Numbered from the stretch's first letter, positions 49,620 to 56,819 are shown. The stretch is DNA of 64,000 bases from Cytobacillus suaedae (GCA_014960805.1 CP063163.1:3435001-3499000); one strand, 5' to 3'. Numbers and translations are program-made. The notes: a model not told the origin generated them from the letters alone.

Positions 49620-50729
49620 TTAGAAAATCTCCGACGCTTTAAGCGAAGGAACCGTATTCGTTTGTTTGTACTCTTCAAAGAAGGCATCGTGGAAGAGGGC
49701 GCGATAGTTCTCGGCAAGTGCTGGAAGTTCTTCTTTGAAGAGATTTCGAAACGTTATTCTAAAGTAGGCGCCAATGCTCCTAAACGTAAACGTCCCAGTT
49801 TCAGCAGCTACTTTTTTCATTTGCGCTTCAATTCGATGAAGGGATGAAACAAAGAATCGACGCAACCATGTATCACGCTGCGTTTTCTCGACGTAACGTA
49901 AATGGTGGAAGATTTCTTGCTTAAAGGAAATCATCACTTGCTTTTGATCGCGTGCTTTGTAAGAGATATGATACGCATCCAAGAAATGCACTAGTTCTTG
50001 ATTGAATTTTTGCATAAGAGAAGAAACCTCGAATTCGTCACTTTGTTCTGTGACACATTCAGGTTTTAGCGTGAATTTCACTTGATTGATCCACACTTGG
50101 TGTTTACGGTAAGAAAGACCGATGTATTCAACCGAGATTAGGGATTCAAAAATGGAAAGGACCCGACGAACGCCTTTTGCATTTTTGTTCAGTTGTTTTT
50201 TTAATGTACTCATATTGTACGTTTGAGAAAGAGTTGCATTTGAATTGTGACCTAAAGCGGTACGGAATTGATTTAACAGTCTGCATAAAAGTTCAATGCT
50301 TTCTGGGTTTGAGGTGCGCACAGCCTCTGCTAAAAAATCCGTCTCAAAAAGAGCATAAGGAACCCTGAAATAATTCAAGCTTTCACCTGAACGTTCAATG
50401 TTCGTATGCTTTTCCCAGTCTCTTATTAATAACGCATGAGTACCATCTTCAAGGATCACGTCTTTTACAAAATGGTGTTCATATAGCCACTCGAGACCTC
50501 CGTGTAAAGAGGAGTAATTAATGTTAGTTTTTTCTGCCCATTCGCGTAAACGGTATTCACGTAATACACCACGTGGATTATTTTCGTGATCGCGCTGGGC
50601 AAGGAGGGTCAAGAAACATGCAAGGGCACTAGCAGTAGGGCGTCTGTAGGATTCCTTTTTAAGGAAATCAAATTCTTTTAAAAACGCTTGATGAAACGAA
50701 AATCCGTGAATGCTTTGCTTTTTAGCCAT
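49620..50729 (-). CDS. Putative plasmid replication initiator (Rep-like)
   Basis: The 369-residue protein starts MAKKQSIHGFSFHQAFLKEF, has a winged-helix-like N-terminal region (REYRLREWAEKTNINYSSLHGGLEWLYEHHFV) and a second basic half. The ATG at 50729 follows AAGGAGGG. The identification rests on the DNA-binding-like fold, the DnaA-box cluster downstream and the partition genes elsewhere in the island. I cannot name the Rep family. A palindrome AACAAATATTTGTT (50843-50856) upstream may be its operator. Confidence 0.55.
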   Translation of the reverse strand: MAKKQSIHGFSFHQAFLKEFDFLKKESYRRPTASALACFLTLLAQRDHENNPRGVLREYRLREWAEKTNINYSSLHGGLEWLYEHHFVKDVILEDGTHALLIRDWEKHTNIERSGESLNYFRVPYALFETDFLAEAVRTSNPESIELLCRLLNQFRTALGHNSNATLSQTYNMSTLKKQLNKNAKGVRRVLSIFESLISVEYIGLSYRKHQVWINQVKFTLKPECVTEQSDEFEVSSLMQKFNQELVHFLDAYHISYKARDQKQVMISFKQEIFHHLRYVEKTQRDTWLRRFFVSSLHRIEAQMKKVAAETGTFTFRSIGAYFRITFRNLFKEELPALAENYRALFHDAFFEEYKQTNTVPSLKASEIF

Positions 50730-50842
50730 TTCTTTACCCTCCTTTTTTTCAATAACTTTGATACTCCATATTTGTGTCAAACTAAACAAAACCCTTTTTC
50801 TTGGTCAAGAATTTTTCTAATCAAATCTTGATACTTTAGCAA

Positions 50843-50856
50843 AACAAATATTTGTT
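50843..50856. promoter_or_regulatory. Palindrome upstream of the Rep-like gene
   Basis: AACAAATATTTGTT is a perfect 14-bp palindrome 114 bp before the start codon. An operator or iteron role is a guess. Confidence 0.3.
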
Positions 50857-50903
50857 CTAATATCTAGAGAGTTTGAAAGAAATTTTTAAAAATGCAAAAC
50901 TTC

Positions 50904-51911
50904 TTAGTCTTCCATATCAATCAGTTTAGTAAATAGGCTTGTATGATTTTTAATTAACTCGAATGAGTAAACACCTCGGTTTATGAATTCACTTAATGGG
51001 GCTATGTACCAAGGCGGTGGCTTTAGATTGCCTCTTTTATAAAGGTAATCCGTAAACAACTCAACATGGTGATCCACCAAGTCATCGGATACTATAAAGT
51101 AAACAGGGTTGGTTTTAGAGGTGTAACGTATCAACTTAACCTTAAAATCATCTTTATCATGAAAACTTTCATGATTCGATAGTTCTAATTCAACATAAGA
51201 ACACCTAACATTCTTCCGATGGTTTTCTACAGAATGTTCAATTATGGCATCTGGGTAAAATGCAATTGATTTTTGATTTGGGAATGGACGAGTGGTGTGA
51301 ACAGAGTATAAATTTCGGAGTTTTTTCCTTGTAGATCTATGGGACAATGAAATTTTAGTCATATGCTTTATGTGAAGCGGGACTTCCTCACTGCTATCTT
51401 TTCTAGTGTCGTACACCTTTTTGTTACGACTATCAAAAAGTAAAATGTCTTTTATCTGGGTAAGCAACGTGTCTTCTTTTGAAGCAATCGGTTTACCTCT
51501 CTCCCGAAAATATACGAATTTCGCCCTCTCAATGTTGAAATTATGTAACCTAAACACAAACATTAACTGTTCTTGAGTATTGTACACAAACAAAAAACTC
51601 CTCAATTCCGTTGTGTCCAAGTTCTCCATACGGACTATAAACACCATATTCCCTTCAAAATGCTTATCAAGATGGATCTTACGATTAATAGCATCCGCAA
51701 CGACATATGTATCGCCTTTTTGAAGTTTTACACCAATATTACGTATTCTGTCACCCTTCACTCTTGTGAATCTCTCATTTTCAATAAACTGTATCACACT
51801 ACCACCTCCTAAACTAATCCGCCTACTATCGTAGACGGTTCGGAATTCCATGGGCACTACAGTTGATTTTTTCTCTGATTGCTCCTCGAAAAAATCCCCT
51901 TCCGTGCCCAT
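50904..51911 (-). CDS. Hypothetical protein with nuclease-like C-terminal pattern
   Basis: The 335-residue soluble protein shows no family I can name with confidence. The C-terminal segment AFYPDAIIEH, then SYVELELSNHESF, then KVKLIRYTSKTNPVYFIVS, recalls the PD-(D/E)XK-like domain of replication-relaxation and mobilisation proteins. The ATG at 51911 follows GAGGG and is preferred to one four codons upstream. A perfect palindrome lies about 60 bp upstream. Confidence 0.5.
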   Translation of the reverse strand: MGTEGDFFEEQSEKKSTVVPMEFRTVYDSRRISLGGGSVIQFIENERFTRVKGDRIRNIGVKLQKGDTYVVADAINRKIHLDKHFEGNMVFIVRMENLDTTELRSFLFVYNTQEQLMFVFRLHNFNIERAKFVYFRERGKPIASKEDTLLTQIKDILLFDSRNKKVYDTRKDSSEEVPLHIKHMTKISLSHRSTRKKLRNLYSVHTTRPFPNQKSIAFYPDAIIEHSVENHRKNVRCSYVELELSNHESFHDKDDFKVKLIRYTSKTNPVYFIVSDDLVDHHVELFTDYLYKRGNLKPPPWYIAPLSEFINRGVYSFELIKNHTSLFTKLIDMED

Positions 51912-51969
51912 TCCATCCCTCATACAACTTTATATACTTTTATACTCATAACCGCTAGTATCAAGCATT

Positions 51970-52002
51970 ATTTTACGCTTGTACGGTGTACAAGCGTAAA
52001 AT
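51970..52002. repeat. Perfect 15-bp inverted repeat
   Basis: ATTTTACGCTTGTAC and its exact complement are separated by GGT. It lies in the gap between the DUF6527 gene terminator and the next gene. It could be an operator, a recombination or resolution site, or part of an oriT; the sequence alone does not decide. Confidence 0.75.
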
Positions 52003-52139
52003 TATGAAATATCAATTATTCTTAGACCTTTTTTTATGATTTTTACCACGTGTTGCAATCTTGTTATACAATGTTTCTAGAGTAAAAGGAAAATTAAAAG
52101 AAAAAGGATAGGACTTAGAAGTAATATCCTTAAGCAAAT

Positions 52140-52164
52140 GAAAAAAGGACCTAAAATAGGTCCT
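52140..52164 (-). terminator. Terminator of the ubiquitin-like operon
   Basis: On the minus strand AGGACCT-ATTTT-AGGTCCT is followed by TTTTT, about 50 bp after the DUF6527 gene. Confidence 0.88.
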
Positions 52165-52214
52165 GATGTACCGAACAATTACAATATCCACTTGATAGTT
52201 ACGTGTTATTTAAA

Positions 52215-52550
52215 CTAATCACACCATGTTATTTCATTATTTGTAAAGAAGAAATGACTCTTACATCCTTTCTGCCTCCATACGGAAGGCATCAAGGACA
52301 CTTTACCATTTGTCCCATTCTCAACAAGATTCCATGAAGGGGATTCATTCGAAAGCAAACTTAATTGTATTTTTTCACCACAATTACATGGACAAAGTAA
52401 AGAAGCAGACCAAGGATCATCCCTTTCACCTAACACATACAAAGTTTTACTTGCAAGATGATCCGGTATCTCTTCAAGATATTCAAGCCTGTAGATTTTC
52501 TTCCTACGACTAAACCTAAAAAAATTTAAAATCCATGAAATAAATTTCAT
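52215..52550 (-). CDS. DUF6527-type cysteine-rich protein of the Ubl operon
   Basis: The 111-residue protein has a basic, hydrophobic N-terminus (MKFISWILNFFRFSRRKK), then LEEIPDHLASKTLYVLGE, a cysteine knot LLCPCNCGEKIQL and the C-terminal motif GCKSHFFFTNNEITWCD. Five Cys plus His suggest zinc binding. This pattern matches my memory of DUF6527, repeatedly found beside bacterial ThiF/E2/multiubiquitin genes; a peptidase or deconjugase role has been proposed for it, but I cannot confirm that here. The ATG at 52550 is chosen over a TTG three codons upstream because GAGG stands at a better distance. Confidence 0.75.
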   Translation of the reverse strand: MKFISWILNFFRFSRRKKIYRLEYLEEIPDHLASKTLYVLGERDDPWSASLLCPCNCGEKIQLSLLSNESPSWNLVENGTNGKVSLMPSVWRQKGCKSHFFFTNNEITWCD

Positions 52551-52568
52551 TAATAGCAACCTCTTCTA

Positions 52569-53966
52569 TTAATAGATTGTCGTATTTAACAAAAGGTCCA
52601 TATCTCCTCGACCAATGTACTTTAAATCATTAGTCATAGGTTTAGTATCTATCTTTTCATAAGAGATATGGGCACTATCTAAACTTACTCGTATACAATC
52701 AAAATCGGAATTAGGATCTAGTCGAAAATTGTGAAGTCTGGCTAATAAATCATTTACAGCTAGACTTGCCATTAGTGTATTAACACTAATTACTGCAGGG
52801 CGATCTTCGACAACCCCTTTTATATATCCCTCATCCTCCAACTGCTTATACTGATTTGGATTCACTCTTTTCATTACTTCTGCAGCAAGTGTATCAGTAG
52901 AATATACCCCTCTAACGAGTAAAGTGGGACTATCAGGGTGTAAATAATGTACAGCGCCACAGATATGCTCTACCCCGCCTGTTGTATCTGCCTTTAGCTG
53001 AACTCCAATATCAAAGTAAGGGATCGAATAAAATATAGCAATTTTATTTAGAATATTCCTACCTTCGATTGAATCCATACAACCAAAAAGAATATCACAT
53101 TGACTTAATTTACGGATAACATCTTCGGAAAATAGGGAAAGCGGAATCGAGTCGACGTTTACAGGAAGCCCTGAATCCTTAATTGCATTGGCTAAAACGT
53201 CGACTTTTTTCCTTTTTCCTTTTGCATCCTCGATGGTCGAATTATAAATTCTACCTAAGTTTACTTCTTTGACGATATCTTCATCAACCAAGACAAGATG
53301 ACCAACACCTAATCGATAAAGTTGCTCAACAACAGGACTACCTGTGCCTGATATCCCAACAATTCCAATAGAAAGCTGACTTAGTGTGTGAACGGTTCCT
53401 TTACCAAATGCTTGCATTGTACGTTGGTTATAGTCCAAAGAAATGAAATCAGTTTCATGATTCCATACTAAAATATCTGGTCCCGCTACTAATACAGATT
53501 TTACAGGACTCTGTTCACCATTTGCGTTTAGTGCCCTAGCAAAAACGGCTCCATCAGGTAACATTATTGCGCTTATTCCTGGAAAATCCGTACTAAGCCA
53601 CTCAGCAATTCGTGGGAATAGGTCAAGGTCGGCCTTATCATCCACGCTAGAGAAATGTCTTTGTCCATTTGGATGACTATGAATCTTTAATATTGCCATG
53701 TTTTTTTCTTCTGCTTTAATTAATATGTCACAAAGAATATCACTTGACCAAGTTACCCTGTCACTTTCACGAACACTACATTTTTCATATGGAATATGAA
53801 ATAACTCATAAACTGTAACAACATATTTCTTATTGTCCTTTTCATTTAGTTTTCCAACACCGCATATCGCAATAGATACTGCTTCTTTGTTATCTCCTGG
53901 ATATAGGTGGTGAAAAAGGGCCGAATGTTGCTGGCCCGACATCCTTAATTTAACATTCTGTAGCAT
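52569..53966 (-). CDS. JAB isopeptidase-E1 (ThiF) fusion protein
   Basis: The 465-residue bifunctional protein has an N-terminal JAB/JAMM metalloprotease whose metal motif is complete: His96, His98, Ser107 and Asp110 in HSHPNGQRHFSSVDD, with Glu in VYELFHIPYE. A C-terminal ThiF/E1 adenylation domain from about residue 195 has the nucleotide loop GIVGISGTGS, LVLVDEDIV, NLGR with Arg239, and CDILFGCMDSIEGR. The CxxC usually found in the crossover loop of MoeB/ThiF is missing (HPDSPTLLVRG). It should activate the Ubl and also remove it. The ATG at 53966 overlaps the E2 stop (TAATG) and follows GAGGGG. Confidence 0.9.
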   Translation of the reverse strand: MLQNVKLRMSGQQHSALFHHLYPGDNKEAVSIAICGVGKLNEKDNKKYVVTVYELFHIPYEKCSVRESDRVTWSSDILCDILIKAEEKNMAILKIHSHPNGQRHFSSVDDKADLDLFPRIAEWLSTDFPGISAIMLPDGAVFARALNANGEQSPVKSVLVAGPDILVWNHETDFISLDYNQRTMQAFGKGTVHTLSQLSIGIVGISGTGSPVVEQLYRLGVGHLVLVDEDIVKEVNLGRIYNSTIEDAKGKRKKVDVLANAIKDSGLPVNVDSIPLSLFSEDVIRKLSQCDILFGCMDSIEGRNILNKIAIFYSIPYFDIGVQLKADTTGGVEHICGAVHYLHPDSPTLLVRGVYSTDTLAAEVMKRVNPNQYKQLEDEGYIKGVVEDRPAVISVNTLMASLAVNDLLARLHNFRLDPNSDFDCIRVSLDSAHISYEKIDTKPMTNDLKYIGRGDMDLLLNTTIY

Positions 53967-54373
53967 TAGGACACCCCTCGGAAAGGTTTGATTACAAATT
54001 CTCGTTTTAACCAATCCTCAATTGCAAGGATATGGGTAGTTAGGGTGTGAAAACCGACTTCCCATCTGTAGTGACGAGACCATCGTTGGAATGAACTTCC
54101 TTCAATTGACATCGTTTGGTCCGCCTGTCCAATTAAAATATTATCTTCCCGCTCTAACTTTGGATGAAAATATGCCATATCCAAAGGTGTGGTAGGATAT
54201 CCACTTAGTATCTGAATTGCTACTGTGGTTTGGTTTACAGTATAACCCTTTGGTACGGGAAAACCGTGGATTAGAACCAAACGGTTTCCCCCTTCCTCCA
54301 CTAGTTCCCATGTCCAATCACGAGAATTAAGAAATTCGATATCCTCTTCTGGAATTAAGAATTCTCTCCTCAT
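53966..54373 (-). CDS. E2-like ubiquitin-conjugating fold protein without cysteine
   Basis: The 135-residue protein resembles prokaryotic E2/UBC families of Ubl operons: HGFPVPKGYTVNQTTVAIQI, YPTTPLDMAYFHP, and the region EGSSFQRWSRHYRWEVG with the C-terminal helix THILAIEDWLKREF. The catalytic Cys expected ahead of the Trp is absent, and the whole protein contains no Cys, so thioester transfer is impossible. Ser93, Ser94 or Ser99 are candidates for an oxyester. Its ribosome-binding site GGAGGG lies inside the last codons of the Ubl gene, so the two are coupled. Confidence 0.85.
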   Translation of the reverse strand: MRREFLIPEEDIEFLNSRDWTWELVEEGGNRLVLIHGFPVPKGYTVNQTTVAIQILSGYPTTPLDMAYFHPKLEREDNILIGQADQTMSIEGSSFQRWSRHYRWEVGFHTLTTHILAIEDWLKREFVIKPFRGVS

Positions 54374-54376
54374 AGG

Positions 54377-54670
54377 CTAGCCCTCCGTTGGATCCAACGG
54401 AATTGTTTCAAACCGTTCTAAACCCGGTTTAGCTAAATCAACCTCTTCATCTAAATCAATAGGTATTCTTTGTCCTCCACTTACCTTCTGATACAATCTG
54501 TTCTGAGTGCTTAAGCCCACTAATGTGAGTATTTCAGTTCCAGTTAAGGATCTTTTATCTGTATCAGCATGAATCTTGCCAACTCTAAAACGATAAATAA
54601 CATCGTTTGCTGCTGGTTTTTTTCCAGCCTTTGCAACCTCTTCAATAACAACAATTTCTTTATTAACCAT
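54377..54670 (-). CDS. Ubiquitin-like protein (single multiubiquitin-type domain)
   Basis: The 97-residue beta-grasp protein shows YRFRVGKIHADTDKRSLTG, EILTLVGL and DEEVDLAKPGLERFETIP, the pattern of the bacterial multiubiquitin family, here as one domain. It ends exactly in Gly (PLDPTEG), so the conjugation-ready C-terminus needs no processing. The ATG at 54670 has GGAGG eight bases upstream; an ATG five codons earlier does not. It is the first gene of the Ubl-E2-E1/JAB-DUF6527 operon. Confidence 0.87.
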   Translation of the reverse strand: MVNKEIVVIEEVAKAGKKPAANDVIYRFRVGKIHADTDKRSLTGTEILTLVGLSTQNRLYQKVSGGQRIPIDLDEEVDLAKPGLERFETIPLDPTEG

Positions 54671-54789
54671 TTGCAATACCTCCATAGGATAGTTTTTTTA
54701 GAGGTATGTTAAGGACTAATTGTCCCTCCTTCCGACTCTCTAATATCATCATTTGGCTGTATATACTTAAGATCAAAGTCAAACATTAA

Positions 54790-55019
54790 TTGCAATAAGT
54801 ATTTAGATTTGATATTATAAGATATATACATTTTGCTGTGAACCAAATGAAATTTGATCGAACTGATGCTCCAACATCAGTCATCAAAAAAATTCTTACA
54901 TAGTCTGTCCTTAAAAATATACTTACATAAAAGCAAGTATTATTTGGACTAATGTCCCATACCTTAATATATTGTAAAGAATTTTCCCATGAAACATTTT
55001 TGTTTCGTGGGTTTTTTCT
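54790..55019 (+). ncRNA. Candidate small RNA divergent from the Ubl operon
   Basis: A plus-strand promoter TTGCAA-N17-TATTAT (54790-54818) and a strong terminator CCCATGAAAC-ATTTTT-GTTTCGTGGG with six T (54986-55017) define a unit of about 195 nt starting near 54825. No plus-strand gene precedes the terminator, and the only internal ORF is 18 codons without a ribosome-binding site. The motif GGACTAATGTCCCA lies inside and a related GGACTAATTGTCCC lies at 54713. A minus-strand 80-codon frame here is judged spurious. Confidence 0.45.
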
Positions 55020-55158
55020 TATACACAAATTCTTATATACGAATAATGTAACATATTAATTATCTTAAATCAAGCAAAACACGAACGATAAATAAAATTT
55101 CAAGTTATATAATTCGTATTTACATCTTTAAGGGTTACTCGATTCAGGGAAATGCCTT

Positions 55159-55180
55159 TAACATTTTTTGTTTAAACCCT
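55159..55180. repeat. 22-bp direct repeat, copy 1
   Basis: TAAC, one variable base, six T, then GTTTAAACCCT. It matches 55780-55801 at 21 of 22 positions. It lies just past the stop of the STAS-like gene. Confidence 0.7.
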
Positions 55181-55185
55181 CTTGT

Positions 55186-55207
55186 GATAAAAGCCTCTCT
55201 AATGAGG
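55186..55207 (-). terminator. Terminator of the STAS-like gene
   Basis: On the minus strand AGCCTC-ATTAGA-GAGGCT is followed by TTTATC immediately after the stop codon. Confidence 0.75.
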
Positions 55208-55762
55208 CTAAATAATTGACTGATAGATAAATTCCATCCCTTCAGAGGTTCGGTTTTCTTCTCTCAAAAGCATCCCAATTTTATAAAGTTTTCCTAGTTT
55301 CACACTAATACTTGTTATTTCTTCGCCTGTTAAATCACTAATATGCCTTGCGGTACATTTTTGTTGGTCTAACATAGTTCTTAATAACTGTAGTAGGTGT
55401 TTGGGAAGTTTACCAATCAACTTATAATCATCTTTTTCTTTCATCCATACAGCCAGTTTTTTCATCTCTAACGCTGAATGAATATTTTCTTTATGGCTTG
55501 TTGTTAGATTAGCTAAAATTACTTTTTTACCTCTTAACCTCTGATTATTTTCTTGTAGCATTACAACGATTTCATCAGAACATGAAAAATCAATTACTTT
55601 GATTCCTTCAAAATCCAGAACTATAATATCAGCAGATGAATCTAATACTTCATCTATTATTGCTTCTCTCATTTGGATTCCTTCTTCTCGGAAAAAAAGC
55701 ATATTAGAGTTAAGGAGACGTTGACTTAATGAAGCTAGCTCTAAAACTAAAATTCTTTTCAT
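55208..55762 (-). CDS. STAS-like (DUF4325-type) regulator with winged-helix tail
   Basis: In the 184-residue protein, residues about 30-100 form a STAS-like domain: DIIVLDFEGIKVIDFSCSDEIVVML, the DUF4325 hallmark. The C-terminal half looks like a winged helix (LRTMLDQQKCTARHISDLTGEEITSISVKLGKLYKIGML). It lies 73 bp downstream of a GHKL-ATPase gene on the same strand. Such pairs suggest a partner switch in which the kinase phosphorylates or binds the STAS domain and so controls DNA binding; this is inference. The ribosome-binding site (GGTGG) is weak. Confidence 0.72.
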   Translation of the reverse strand: MKRILVLELASLSQRLLNSNMLFFREEGIQMREAIIDEVLDSSADIIVLDFEGIKVIDFSCSDEIVVMLQENNQRLRGKKVILANLTTSHKENIHSALEMKKLAVWMKEKDDYKLIGKLPKHLLQLLRTMLDQQKCTARHISDLTGEEITSISVKLGKLYKIGMLLREENRTSEGMEFIYQSII

Positions 55763-55779
55763 TAGTATAATCCACCCAT

Positions 55780-55801
55780 TAACTTTTTTTGTTTAAACCC
55801 T
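55780..55801. repeat. 22-bp direct repeat, copy 2
   Basis: This is the near-identical partner of 55159-55180, placed just upstream of the STAS-like gene. The two copies bracket that one gene. Confidence 0.7.
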
Positions 55802-55835
55802 ATGTATTGAATCTTATTATAATTAATTTCTCTTG

Positions 55836-56705
55836 TCAAATGTTTTTTTGGGGAAGAATTATCTCTACTTGAGTACCGGGAAAATCAGGGACGGATTCAT
55901 CGAATTCGTAGTGATTCTGACTAAAATTAATCTGTGATATTCCTGACTTTATTGACATTCCACCTTTCAGCTTGTTTACTATTTCTTTTATTCCCTTATA
56001 ACCATTCCCTCCTCTACCTCCACTAGTCACTTTACTTGACTTACCCTCTATGACAGCATGTCTAAGGGCATCTTTATCGTTAACCTCTGTAAAAACTCCA
56101 TTAACAATAAAGCTTTCTTTCATTCCTATACCCATGTCTGATATACAAACTGACACATATTTTCTCGAACTACCTGGGTATCTATATGTTTGAGCACAAA
56201 CATATCCGTAAGTTTGGCTGTGCCTCGGAATATTTGTAAGGAGTTCAGATAACATCACAGTAAAGTCATCAATATCCTTAGAGTCATAATGTAATTCATT
56301 GATTAATATCTTACGGGTTTTTTCATGTACATCTTGTAAGGTGAATCTAATATCCTTTTTGTCAATTATTTTTGTAAGATCGATTACACTCTGATTTTCC
56401 GGATCTTTTACTACCAGACTATTAATTTCCTTTATTTGATCATCTACAATCAAAATATCTTCTGCATGGTTAAAAAAACCCATTCGAGCCATGTATGTAA
56501 CCGTTGTTAACTTAGGAAGTATAATTTCATCAATTTCTTCTAAGTGTTCAAATAGCTGTAATAACAAAGTCAAACCATATGGTTTAACAAAATTAATTTC
56601 TGAGAGGTCCAGAATATTAACTTTATTCACTTTGTATTGGTTTATTATTTGAATTGCTTTATTTATTTCTTTTGAATCTAACGTATTTTTTAAGGTAATA
56701 TCCAT
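55836..56705 (-). CDS. STAS domain-GHKL ATPase protein (histidine-kinase-like)
   Basis: In the 289-residue protein, residues about 1-90 resemble a STAS domain (VNKVNILDLSEINFVKPYGLTLLL). The C-terminal half has the GHKL ATP-binding boxes: N box Glu154 to His162 in SELLTNIPRHSQ, G1 DMGIGM at 190-195, G2 GGRGGNGYKG at 229-238 and a final GT box in PGTQVEIILP. There is no dimerisation/phosphoacceptor His region or sensor, so it is closer to anti-sigma-factor kinases (SpoIIAB/RsbW) than to two-component sensors. AAGGAGAG precedes the ATG. It likely works with the following STAS-like protein. Confidence 0.78.
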   Translation of the reverse strand: MDITLKNTLDSKEINKAIQIINQYKVNKVNILDLSEINFVKPYGLTLLLQLFEHLEEIDEIILPKLTTVTYMARMGFFNHAEDILIVDDQIKEINSLVVKDPENQSVIDLTKIIDKKDIRFTLQDVHEKTRKILINELHYDSKDIDDFTVMLSELLTNIPRHSQTYGYVCAQTYRYPGSSRKYVSVCISDMGIGMKESFIVNGVFTEVNDKDALRHAVIEGKSSKVTSGGRGGNGYKGIKEIVNKLKGGMSIKSGISQINFSQNHYEFDESVPDFPGTQVEIILPQKNI

Positions 56706-56819
56706 TAGTAGTCTTTCTCTCCTTGGTTAAAAAACAACATAATAAGTCGCTATCAAACTGTATTATAAAACGATTTGTCACAATATTGTCAATAGGTTAA
56801 AAGGGATATCATTTATAGT

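Noticed and set aside
54786-55028. Minus-strand 80-codon frame upstream of the Ubl gene
   Set aside because: There is no ribosome-binding site, it is low-complexity and AT-rich, and it overlaps a plus-strand promoter and terminator. It is more likely chance.
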